In this document: in pieces, positions 35,147 through 42,817 of the stretch
Layout: each line of letters opens with the position of its first letter
Numbering within the stretch: position 1 is the stretch's first letter
Assembly: GCF_003254745.1 (NCBI RefSeq)
Contig: NZ_QKXH01000001.1
Span: 372,001-436,000, forward strand
Direction: 5' to 3'
Length of the DNA stretch: 64,000 bases
DNA from: Flavobacterium aquariorum
GTDB lineage: Bacteria; Bacteroidota; Bacteroidia; Flavobacteriales; Flavobacteriaceae
Notes under the pieces: generated by a model
Told to the model about the DNA's origin: nothing
Database searches by the model: none
The model's input: only the letters and a program-made list of their open reading frames with translations
Translations under genes and position numbers: made by a program

Positions 35147-35689
35147 ATGGAAAAAATAGATAAAAGCTTAAAAAAATTAGAGATCATTAATCAATGGATT
35201 TCAAATTGTGACACAAAAAGTTCATTTATATTAACTTTTTTTGGGGTAATTACAACAATTATTTTTACATCAAATATTGGGAACGAAATGATACAATCAT
35301 TGTCATTTTCGAAGGCAAGTGATATTGATTGGACAAGTATAAAAAATTTTCTTTGTTTTATTATTACAATATCTTTTTTCATAAGTGCAACAATTACATT
35401 ATATCAAATCTATTTAACTTTAATCGGTAGAATTGATACAAAAATCTATTCTCAAGAAAAATTGAATATAAATTCAAATATTTTTTTTGGAACTATTTCT
35501 GCAAAAACTTTTAAAGATTATGAAATTGAAACTAATGGAGAGGACAACGAAAAATACCTTAATGACATAAATTCGCAAATATTTATTAATTCTAATATAG
35601 TCAATGAAAAATTCAAGTACTATAATAAAAGTCTTTTATGGTCATTAATAACTTTTGGTGTTTTCTTAATTTACATATTAATCAAATAA
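35147..35689 (+). CDS. PycTM/DUF5706-like membrane effector
   Basis: 180 aa. The N-terminal amphipathic helix is followed by the signature-like WISNCDTKSSFILTFFGV, with transmembrane helices about 26-43, 67-93 and 161-179. A polar loop of about 65 residues lies between helices 2 and 3. This layout and the W-x-x-x-(A/C)DTK-(A/S)-S motif fit the DUF5706/PycTM family, the membrane effector of Pycsar systems, which impairs the host membrane when a cyclic pyrimidine nucleotide is made. It starts 4 bp after the cyclase stop. Strongly AT-rich. The identification is by motif and neighbourhood, not by search. Confidence 0.7.
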   Translation: MEKIDKSLKKLEIINQWISNCDTKSSFILTFFGVITTIIFTSNIGNEMIQSLSFSKASDIDWTSIKNFLCFIITISFFISATITLYQIYLTLIGRIDTKIYSQEKLNINSNIFFGTISAKTFKDYEIETNGEDNEKYLNDINSQIFINSNIVNEKFKYYNKSLLWSLITFGVFLIYILIK

Positions 35690-35870
35690 AGCCAGCTGGT
35701 AACACTTGTTACAATTGATTTGGGCAATTGGCTTAATTTGAAAATGGGTTTGTATTTGGGATGATTTACTTCGTCTATTCGCTATCGCTCGGGTGGCAAA
35801 TCCGAATAATGGGCTTAATTTAACCGTAAACCACTTGTAGCAAGGGAACGTTGTAAGCAATGCCAAAGAT
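35690..35870. repeat. Cassette-border-like repeat element E1
   Basis: It follows the pycTM-like stop codon directly. It contains the dyad GTAACA-CT-TGTTAC (35699-35712), a 73-bp stretch (35717-35789) about 90% identical to 36833-36905, and ends with GTTGTAAGCAATGCC near 35850-35864, which is complementary to GCACTGCCTACAAC after the next gene. It resembles gene-bracketing repeats I associate with Bacteroidota accessory genes. Confidence 0.75.
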
Positions 35871-35904
35871 GACCATTCAAAACAATTTTTTATATTAAAC
35901 TACT

Positions 35905-36804
35905 ATGAATAGTAACTTTTTTTCTAACTCACTTCTTTGGTTATTATTAATAGCTTTACCAGAAATGGTATTTTCTCAATCGACCGACTTTACCATTCAA
36001 GATGTAAAGTTTGAAAGTCAAGGCGTCACTCTTGCAGGCTCGATTTTAACGCCTAAAAAAACAGTTGCAGCAGTTGTAATTGTTCATGGGTCTGATCCTG
36101 TAAAAAGAGAAATGGAGTTCGCTAAACGTCTTGCCAAAGAAGGTATTGCTGTATTGACATATGATAAACGTGGAGTTGGAGAATCAGGTGGTGTATATGT
36201 AGGGCCATCTGTTGGCACGAATAATATTGACACTACTAATCTTAATTTATTATCTCACGATGCAAGTGCTGCAGTAAATACATTTCGAACCTATTTGAAA
36301 GATAAAAAAACACCAATTGGATTAGTTGGCTTCAGTCAAGCTGGATGGATAATCCCAATTACTGCAAGTAAAAATCAACAAATAGAATTTATGGTTTTAT
36401 TTAGTTGCCCTACAATTACAACTCTAGAACAACTTCGATTTCAGTTTTATACCAATGGAAACAATAATTTTTGGGAAAATCATACAGAATCAGATGCTCG
36501 TGAACATACTAAAAATGACCCCGACAGGTATCAATTCGTGGCGACTGACCCAAAAACTTCCCTGAATACTCTTTCAATTCCAGGACTTTGGCTTTTTGGC
36601 GAGAAAGATATACAGATTCCAGTAAAGTTGTGTATAGAGCAATTAAATTCATTGAAAGCTCAAGGTAAACCTTTCGAATATACCTTGTTTTCAACATTAG
36701 GGCACAATACTGTTTCTGGCAATATTACGGAACCAGTGGATATTTCAATTCAGTGGATAAAACAGAAAGCGTTGAACAGTAAGAAGTCTAAAGTATCAAA
36801 ATAA
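35905..36804 (+). CDS. Secreted alpha/beta hydrolase (serine type)
   Basis: 299 aa. Signal peptide to about residue 25 (LLWLLLIALPEMVFSQS). Hydrolase fold: oxyanion region VVIVHGSDPVKR, DKRGVGESGG, nucleophile elbow GLVGFSQAGW (Ser in G-F-S-Q-A), acid in WLFGEKDIQIP, and His in LGHNTV. Likely an esterase/peptidase-like enzyme in the periplasm; substrate unknown. It is bracketed by a 73-bp direct repeat and by short inverted repeats, as if carried as a one-gene cassette. Confidence 0.8.
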   Translation: MNSNFFSNSLLWLLLIALPEMVFSQSTDFTIQDVKFESQGVTLAGSILTPKKTVAAVVIVHGSDPVKREMEFAKRLAKEGIAVLTYDKRGVGESGGVYVGPSVGTNNIDTTNLNLLSHDASAAVNTFRTYLKDKKTPIGLVGFSQAGWIIPITASKNQQIEFMVLFSCPTITTLEQLRFQFYTNGNNNFWENHTESDAREHTKNDPDRYQFVATDPKTSLNTLSIPGLWLFGEKDIQIPVKLCIEQLNSLKAQGKPFEYTLFSTLGHNTVSGNITEPVDISIQWIKQKALNSKKSKVSK

Positions 36805-36908
36805 AGCACTGCCTACAACAGCTACCACAACGGATTTGGGCAATAGGCTTAATGGAAAGTTGGTTTTGTATTTGGGATGATTTACTTCGTCTATTCGCTA
36901 TCGCTAAT
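36805..36908. repeat. Cassette-border-like repeat element E2
   Basis: It begins right after the hydrolase stop with GCACTGCCTACAAC (inverse of the end of E1) and then repeats the 73-bp segment at 36833-36905 in the same orientation as E1. The right half found in E1 is missing here, so this copy looks truncated. Confidence 0.75.
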
Positions 36909-36947
36909 TAGCCTACCGTCTGGACACAAATATAAGAGGTTAATTTT

Positions 36948-37045
36948 GACACAAATTTCACAAATTTTCACGAATCCATTCGTGAAATTAATTACACGAA
37001 CTGTATTAATCGTAATGATTTGTGAAAATTTGTGGAATTCGTGTC
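36948..37045. repeat. Imperfect 24-bp inverted repeat
   Basis: Arms at 36948-36971 (begins GACACAAATTTCACAAATTT) and 37022-37045, 22 of 24 positions complementary. Between them is CACGAATCCATTCGTG. This type of CACGAATT/CACAAATTTTCAC palindrome is common in flavobacterial intergenic DNA. Confidence 0.75.
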
Positions 37046-37064
37046 TGTTTTTTTTTGCGCATAA

Positions 37065-37099
37065 AAAAAGAGACTTGATTTTGATTCAGTCTCTTTTTT
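37065..37099 (-). terminator. Terminator between the hydrolase region and the gene at 37162
   Basis: Arms AAAAAGAGACT (37065-37075) and AGTCTCTTTTTT (37088-37099). T runs occur on both strands, so it can act bidirectionally. Confidence 0.75.
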
Positions 37100-37161
37100 A
37101 TTTTATCTGGGCAGTTTTGTTTTTGTCAACCATTTTATTTCATTTTAGTAGGGTTAGGGCT

Positions 37162-37392
37162 TTAAAAGTGATCGTGATGTATATGGGTACTGTGCTTTTT
37201 TTTGTAATAATACAAGGAAATAAATACGGCCATGTTTACAACAATTATGATCGATACAAAGGGATCGAAATCTAAGGCTTTTCCAAGATTTGTAGTGATT
37301 TTGCTTATTCCTAGCAATACAAATGCAGAGATGCTTACATATGCATAGATTAGGTGTAAAGATTCTTTGATAGTCATTTGATCGTTTTTCAT
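37162..37392 (-). CDS. Small two-helix membrane protein with His-rich tail
   Basis: 76 aa. Two hydrophobic helices (about 12-30 and 43-62) and a basic, His-rich C-terminus (YYYKKKHSTHIHHDHF). No family recognised. It has a good terminator downstream, which supports it being real. The tail could bind metal ions, but this is speculation. The opposite-strand frame at 36877-37275 runs through repeats and the terminator and is not credible. Confidence 0.55.
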   Translation of the reverse strand: MKNDQMTIKESLHLIYAYVSISAFVLLGISKITTNLGKALDFDPFVSIIIVVNMAVFISLYYYKKKHSTHIHHDHF

Positions 37393-37851
37393 CTTTGTTT
37401 GTTTTAAGTTATTTATATAATCATCTTATAACTAAATAAATTATTAATAATAAGACTGTTATAAATTTAAGCCAATGTAATTATTCTTAAAAATAAATCT
37501 GACCAATGGCTTTATAATCCGATAAAAGAACAAAAAAGAAGAGGACGTCAATTTAATCTTATTTTTGAGATTAAATCCTTGATTAAGTAGTAAAGAATTG
37601 CGGGTAATTTATATGTAAAAGCTTGTTTGGCTGCGATATGCAAATCCTAAAGTAATTTGTTGAACTAGTATTTTTTGACACAATATTACTTTGATTTTTT
37701 GGCTTCTTCTTAAGTAATTCAAAACCGTTATATGTTTTCTTAAATTTGGCTTATAAGTTGATTAAATGATTAAAATTCAAATATTTGATTCTTCCATACG
37801 AATTTGTTTTTTTTATATCTTAGATTAAATTTCATTTAAATTAGCAACGAT
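37393..37851. other. 459-bp AT-rich gap
   Basis: No gene, strong hairpin or repeat was found. It must contain the divergent promoters for the small membrane protein and the LOG gene, but no exact TAnnTTTG box stands out. Confidence 0.4.
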
Positions 37852-38646
37852 ATGTGTGCAAAAAAATCAGAAAATCTTAAGCGATTGAGTCATGAAAAAT
37901 GGGAAGAAGCATGGCAAAAACATTGGAAAAAAGCGCAATTAGAATATGAACTTCCGATATTAGAGTCGGAGGAGTATTTTTTTTTAAGTGAACAAAGAAC
38001 TGCCGAAAAGGAAAAGGAGCGTTTGGAAAGAATTACTGCAGAGTTTGAAATGGGCTTTACCAATCTCAGTCAGCTTGGACCTGCAGTGACCATTTTTGGA
38101 TCGGCAAGATTCAAGCCTGGAGAGCCTTACTATGAACTGTCAAGAGCAACGGGAAGAGCTTTTGCCAAAGCGGGTTTTACAGTTCTGACTGGAGGTGGTC
38201 CCGGGGCGATGGAAGCAGCCAATAGAGGCGCAAAAGAAGCGGGCGGACCTACTTACGGGCTTAATATCATTTTACCCGAAGAACAAAAGCCTAATCCGTA
38301 TGTCAATGACAGTTTCGAGTTCAAATATTTCTTTGTCCGAAAGGTTATGCTGGTCAAATATTCCTGTGCTTTCATTGTCATGCCCGGAGGTTTGGGAACT
38401 CTGGACGAATTGTTTGAGGCGGCTACCTTGATTCAATGCCACAAAATCGGACCGTTTCCGCTTATTTTGGTTGGAGGAAAATTTTGGAAGGGTTTGCGCG
38501 ATTTTGTTGGATTCATGGCGGAACAAGGTGTCTTCTCTCCCGAAGAAATAGGATTTTCCCGAATTGTTGAGACTCCTGAAGAGGCGATCAAGATGGTTTT
38601 ATCTAGTTTACCAACTGATTTTAGAAATTCTTTAAAACAATTGTAA
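37852..38646 (+). CDS. LOG family protein (TIGR00730 Rossmann fold)
   Basis: 264 aa. Rossmann fold with VTIFGSARFKPGEPYY, LTGGGPGAMEAANRGAKEAGG and the diagnostic PGGLGTLDELFEA motif (PGGxGTxxE) of the lysine-decarboxylase-like LOG family, which includes nucleotide 5'-monophosphate nucleosidases such as cytokinin-activating LOG and PpnN. The N-terminal ~75 residues are a charged helical extension. Likely a nucleotide nucleosidase; substrate not determined. Confidence 0.9.
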   Translation: MCAKKSENLKRLSHEKWEEAWQKHWKKAQLEYELPILESEEYFFLSEQRTAEKEKERLERITAEFEMGFTNLSQLGPAVTIFGSARFKPGEPYYELSRATGRAFAKAGFTVLTGGGPGAMEAANRGAKEAGGPTYGLNIILPEEQKPNPYVNDSFEFKYFFVRKVMLVKYSCAFIVMPGGLGTLDELFEAATLIQCHKIGPFPLILVGGKFWKGLRDFVGFMAEQGVFSPEEIGFSRIVETPEEAIKMVLSSLPTDFRNSLKQL

Positions 38647-38684
38647 TTAATCCAATTCTAACTTTTGCCGATTAACGAATACAT

Positions 38685-39221
38685 ATGAAAAAAAATAAAA
38701 ATGTTCTTGCCATCATTGGTAGTACTAGAGCCAATTCTTCTAATTTTAAGCTTGTTGAATATTGTGCTGAATCGACAAAGGGTTTATTTGACATTACCAT
38801 TTTTGAAGGGATAGGTGAATTGCCACATTTTAATCCGGATCTTGACAATGAAGATCCACCAAGTACCGTAGTTGAATTTAGACAACTAATCTCAAATGCT
38901 GATGGTTTACTTATTTGTACTCCTGAGTACGTTTTTAGTCTGCCTGGAAGTTTGAAGAATGCAATAGAATGGTGTGTTTCTACTACTGTTTTTTCCAAAA
39001 AACCAATAGGACTGATTACGGCCTCTGCTTCTGGAGTAATAGGACACGAGCAATTGCAATTAATTATGAAAACGGTTGAAACCAAATTTAATGATGACAC
39101 CACTTTACTCATTAGTGGAATTAAAGGAAAGTTCAATGAACAAGGAGTGCTGATTGATACAGAAACTATTCAGAGGCTCAACTCATTTATTGATGGTTTG
39201 GATAAACTTATAAACGACTAA
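38685..39221 (+). CDS. NAD(P)H-dependent FMN reductase family protein
   Basis: 178 aa flavodoxin-like enzyme. LAIIGSTRANSSNFKLVEYC is the FMN-phosphate loop (GSxRxxS), and LLICTPEYVFSLPGSLKNAIEW is the second FMN motif (TPEYNxSxPGxLKNAIDW). It reduces flavins, quinones or related compounds using NAD(P)H. 38 bp downstream of the LOG gene and upstream of a TetR regulator; possibly part of a stress-response group. Confidence 0.9.
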   Translation: MKKNKNVLAIIGSTRANSSNFKLVEYCAESTKGLFDITIFEGIGELPHFNPDLDNEDPPSTVVEFRQLISNADGLLICTPEYVFSLPGSLKNAIEWCVSTTVFSKKPIGLITASASGVIGHEQLQLIMKTVETKFNDDTTLLISGIKGKFNEQGVLIDTETIQRLNSFIDGLDKLIND

Positions 39222-39254
39222 TTTTTTGAATGTTGTAAAATACAAATTTATATT

Positions 39255-39276
39255 TATTTTTGTGACTGATTAGTCA
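39255..39276 (+). promoter_or_regulatory. tetR promoter with overlapping operator
   Basis: A -7 box TATTTTTG (39255-39262) is directly followed by TGACTGATTAGTCA (39263-39276), arms TGACT/AGTCA. The operator sits on the expected transcription start, as in autorepression. Confidence 0.65.
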
Positions 39277-39287
39277 ATCTTAATGTA

Positions 39288-39851
39288 ATGGAAAAAAAAG
39301 ACATCATTTTAGCTGCCGCACTTCGTCTATTTGTTGAAAATGGTTTTCATGGTACTGCGACCGCTAGAATTGCGCAGGAGGCAAATGTGGCCACAGGTAC
39401 GCTATTCAATTATTTTAGGACGAAAGAAGAGCTGATTGTGGCTTTGTATTGTACGATTTTAAAAGAAATGGATGATTTTATTCTTGAAAGATTGGAATCC
39501 CATTCGATTTCCAAAGAATCGTTCCGTTCCCTTTTTGTGTCAACTTTGTCATGGAGTTTGGAAAACCGTGATCATTATCGATATTTACAGCAATTTGATC
39601 ATTCTCCTTATTTTAAAGTTGTAGAAGAAACAATTGCTGGTCAAGAGGAGTATCCACTTTTTGTTTTAATAAAAAACGGAATAGACATTGTTCTCATCAA
39701 ACAATTGCCAGTGTCTTTTATTTACTCTTTGTTTACCGCTCAAATTAACGGCTTACATTATTATATTATTTCCAATGATTTAAGGGAGGATAAGGAATTG
39801 GAACTTATCTCGGAAGCTTTCGAAATGTTGTGGAAAATGATTGAAGATTAG
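39288..39851 (+). CDS. TetR/AcrR family transcriptional repressor
   Basis: 187 aa. N-terminal helix-turn-helix about 5-50 (KDIILAAALRLFVENGFHGTATARIAQEANVATGTLFNYFRTKEELI) is a textbook TetR DNA-binding domain; the rest is an all-helical ligand/dimer domain. Identical 14-bp dyads TGACTGATTAGTCA lie just before and 14 bp after the gene. The first overlaps its own promoter, so it is predicted to autoregulate. Candidate further targets are the FMN reductase and the porin next door. Confidence 0.92.
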   Translation: MEKKDIILAAALRLFVENGFHGTATARIAQEANVATGTLFNYFRTKEELIVALYCTILKEMDDFILERLESHSISKESFRSLFVSTLSWSLENRDHYRYLQQFDHSPYFKVVEETIAGQEEYPLFVLIKNGIDIVLIKQLPVSFIYSLFTAQINGLHYYIISNDLREDKELELISEAFEMLWKMIED

Positions 39852-39864
39852 GTAAATTGCAACT

Positions 39865-39878
39865 TGACTGATTAGTCA
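39865..39878. promoter_or_regulatory. Second copy of the TetR operator
   Basis: TGACTGATTAGTCA again, in the convergent gap between tetR and the porin gene, 602 bp from the first copy. A TAGTTTA-C-TAAACTA hairpin follows at about 39885-39899. No promoter is expected here, so looping or a displaced site is possible. Confidence 0.6.
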
Positions 39879-39896
39879 GTTTGTTAGTTTACTAAA

Positions 39897-41153
39897 CTAT
39901 TTGTTTTTATAAAAAGCAGTATTGAAGGAATATCTAAACGAAAACTGAATCTTCACATCATTTCCGCTATTGCCTTTTTCGGCTGGAAGATTAAATTGTG
40001 GATCGCCTCCAAAGTCATTGTTGTGGCGCATTCCCCATTGTAGTTCAGGTCCTAAAATGCAATTTTTGACTGGGGAATACAAAAGATTGACACTGGCATA
40101 TTGTCCCGTTTTATAAGCGGTTGATAGCTGCGCTTCGGTGGTGGTGTTATTTAGGATCGAATACCCGATTGCCGAACTGAATTTTTGGCTCCAATTAATG
40201 TCGAAATAGGTTACAACTCCCACCATTGGAATCGCGACTCCCTTTATGGGCGAATTTACGTTGTCATATTGTCTTTTGATTCCAACATCCGCATCCGCAT
40301 CATTCATATAGTTTTGGATTCCGGCACCTGTTGTTAAAGCTCCATGAAAAATTATGCTATTGGTGAGTTTTAATCGGGTGGTCAAACTTAAACCCCAGCC
40401 CACGGCACTACCAGACAGGTTGTATTGGTCGTTGTTGTGGTCTTCCCATTTTATGCTTCGAAGGACACCTGCCAATTCCAAATAGCCCCAAGCACTGCGG
40501 TATCTATATTCTGCCGTTAAATCGGGTACAGAGAATCTTGGTTTTACATTTTCGAGCACAGATGCATAGACAAATCCAGCACCATATTGTCCTTGGTCTG
40601 CTGTGGCTCCTGGCTTTTCTATTGCAACTGCCAACGTATGGTTTTGGTTTGAAACAGGAGTGTAGCGTATTTGTACATTGCGGAGGAATGGTAAGGCATT
40701 AGGGCCCATGAACTCGACTATATTTGGATAGACGTCGGTATCGGTAAATAGACTATTGGTTTGGCCTGCTCCAAATTTACCCAATTCGCCATAAGCATGT
40801 TTAAGGCGAAAAGCGGTGTTTCCGACTTCTTTCCCCATACCAAATAAATCAAATTCAAAATGTGTTTTGATTTGTCCCAAAGGTGTGTCGAAATAGTTTT
40901 TTATGCCAAATGTACTCTGCCTTACGCTCATAAAATATATACCTTGGGGTTGGTATTCGTTTCCCTCTTTGTCCAAAATTTGGGTGGGCCTCATGGTGTC
41001 ATACCAATCGGGATTCATTCTTCCAAAATCGTAACCGGAATCCATCATAATAAAACCAAAGATTTCCATGGTTTTGTCGGCTCCAGCGTTTTGCGCGGTT
41101 AGAGCACAAGAAAATAATAAAATAATCAGAGAAGCGTATTTTATTTTTATCAT
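39897..41153 (-). CDS. DcaP-like trimeric outer-membrane porin
   Basis: 418 aa. Signal peptide MIKIKYASLIILLFSCALTAQ, then MEIFGFIMMDSGYDFGRMNPDWYDTMRPTQ, QSTFGIKNYFDTPLGQIKTHFEFDLFG and GAGQTNSLFTD, the pattern of the DcaP family of outer-membrane channels. The C-terminal barrel strand is VKIQFSFRYSFNTAFY. DcaP proteins pass small anionic compounds. Convergent with the tetR gene. Confidence 0.8.
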   Translation of the reverse strand: MIKIKYASLIILLFSCALTAQNAGADKTMEIFGFIMMDSGYDFGRMNPDWYDTMRPTQILDKEGNEYQPQGIYFMSVRQSTFGIKNYFDTPLGQIKTHFEFDLFGMGKEVGNTAFRLKHAYGELGKFGAGQTNSLFTDTDVYPNIVEFMGPNALPFLRNVQIRYTPVSNQNHTLAVAIEKPGATADQGQYGAGFVYASVLENVKPRFSVPDLTAEYRYRSAWGYLELAGVLRSIKWEDHNNDQYNLSGSAVGWGLSLTTRLKLTNSIIFHGALTTGAGIQNYMNDADADVGIKRQYDNVNSPIKGVAIPMVGVVTYFDINWSQKFSSAIGYSILNNTTTEAQLSTAYKTGQYASVNLLYSPVKNCILGPELQWGMRHNNDFGGDPQFNLPAEKGNSGNDVKIQFSFRYSFNTAFYKNK

Positions 41154-41637
41154 ATTCTTTGGTTTTAAATAGTGATTGAAATACTGCTGATTGATTTGTA
41201 AAAAACGTCGTATGAGAGAGGATACAGAATAGATGGTTTTTACTTACCAAATTTAATAAAAACTTCATAACTAATTTAATTACAGTAGCTTATATTTTTT
41301 TCGATTCAGACTTTTTATTTGAAGTGCGGCTGATGGTGGAAACTAATAATTTCGTCTATGTTTTGAAAGCGAAAGTATTTTGAACTTTAGGGAGTGATGA
41401 CGAACATAGAAAGTTATGTTCAGCCGAAGTTTTAAGGTTGCTTTTGTTTGATTTAAGGCTGTTTTAAACAAAAAAAAGCTTTCTGTTTGTTTCTGGGAAA
41501 AACCAACGGATAAGCGCTAAGTTTAGCTTTTCTAATAAATCGAAAACAGTAGTATAGGTAAAAAATAAAAAATCACGAACAATTCCGTTTTTGATTCGGG
41601 TCTGTTCGTGATTTTGAGTATTGAAATTTAGATTTTT
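41154..41637. other. 484-bp gap with one inverted repeat
   Basis: Arms AAAATCACGAACA (41569-41581) and TGTTCGTGATTTT (41603-41615) form a perfect 13-bp stem, which probably terminates the SPOR gene on the minus strand. The rest has no gene; porin promoter elements must lie at its left end but no exact -7 box was seen. Confidence 0.6.
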
Positions 41638-42624
41638 CTACAAAGATTGAATCAAGATCCAAGCTTCAGGATTATCTGTTTCAGTTATACTGTCTTTTTC
41701 TTTTTCTGCTTCAGCAAAAGTAGCGTAGCTTCCGTATAAAACAGGGTAAAGCCCATTTTTATTTATTCCCAAAACTCTTGCTTTATAACCTTTTGCAATC
41801 AATTGGTTGTATCTTTTTTGAGCATTGGCTTCGCTTCTAAAAGCACCAGCCATAATGTGGTAAGGCATTTTTGCTTCTACTTCTTTCTCGGATTTCAAAG
41901 AAAGCGTTACGGCAGGAATTGGCGTTTGGATGAAAAAAGTCGCTTCTTGAATTTTATGTTGTACTTGTTTTTGAACGGCTGTTTCTACCAAAACTGTTTC
42001 AGACGCTATTTGATTTTGATACATCGGATAACCGATAGAACCTGCAATGGCCAATCCAATTACAAAAACAGCTGCATATTTAAGATATGGACTTCTTTCT
42101 CTAGTTTCAGGAATGAAATTGAAAATAGGTTTTTCTTCCTCAATTACTGCTGTAACTGCTGTTGATTTTTCAAATACAATTTCAGGTTTTGGAAGTTCTA
42201 CTTCTCTTTTGACTGCAGGTGAAACAAAAGAAGTCAATCCAAAAGATTGTGCCAAATAATTGGTTTGCTCGTTTGGTGTGAAAAGAATATTATTTTCGGC
42301 GGTCAAATTAAGAACACCAATATTTTTTATCGTAAAACTACGATTTTCCTGTAGTGTTTTTTTCCAATTCAAAACTTCATATTCTATAGCGCTAACGGCA
42401 TAATCGTATGAGGTTTTTTCGGCTTGTGCGATATGATTCGCCAATAACCCGTCATTGTTCTTAATATGGGTATTAAACGAGATCATCTTTTTTGGAGGGA
42501 AAAAAGAATGGGAGTTTTCAAGCAGTTGAGCCGATTGGATTTCGGTCAGGAAAGCCCCAAAACCAGGAACCGTTACACACTGATAACGGTACAAAAGCTG
42601 CGCGATGTAAAGTTCTATTTTCAT
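41638..42624 (-). CDS. HU-CCDC81 / SPOR domain envelope protein
   Basis: 328 aa. The N-terminal half holds two HU-CCDC81-type domains (ELYIAQLLYRYQCVTVPGFGAFLTEIQSA and the VLNWKKTLQENRSFTIKNIGVLNL segment). A transmembrane helix follows near 183-203 (KYAAVFVIGLAIAGSIGY), then a periplasmic C-terminal SPOR domain (MPYHIMAGAFRSEANAQKRYNQLIAKGYKA). SPOR binds denuded peptidoglycan at division sites. The start at 42624 (MKIELYIAQ) is preferred over an ATG six codons upstream. Confidence 0.85.
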   Translation of the reverse strand: MKIELYIAQLLYRYQCVTVPGFGAFLTEIQSAQLLENSHSFFPPKKMISFNTHIKNNDGLLANHIAQAEKTSYDYAVSAIEYEVLNWKKTLQENRSFTIKNIGVLNLTAENNILFTPNEQTNYLAQSFGLTSFVSPAVKREVELPKPEIVFEKSTAVTAVIEEEKPIFNFIPETRERSPYLKYAAVFVIGLAIAGSIGYPMYQNQIASETVLVETAVQKQVQHKIQEATFFIQTPIPAVTLSLKSEKEVEAKMPYHIMAGAFRSEANAQKRYNQLIAKGYKARVLGINKNGLYPVLYGSYATFAEAEKEKDSITETDNPEAWILIQSL

Positions 42625-42817
42625 GTTAACAAAGTTATGCAACGGGAATAGTTATCAAAATTTTATTCACAATTTTTATTAACAATTTGTATGTATAACG
42701 GAATCAGTAGATTATATTTTTAATGTATTTTTTTATTTCAGTTTTATTTGCAAAAACTAAGGAATTTTAATTTTAAACCGTTCTGAGATTCAAAAAATTG
42801 TCTTATAATTGTAAGAT

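Noticed and set aside
35690..36908. Classical integron attC sites
   Set aside because: The GTTRRRY/RYYYAAC core ends are not found and no integron integrase is in the window; the border elements are described only as cassette-like.
36877..37275. 132-aa plus-strand open frame
   Set aside because: It runs through the truncated 73-bp repeat, the 24-bp inverted repeat and a terminator hairpin, and overlaps a better minus-strand gene.
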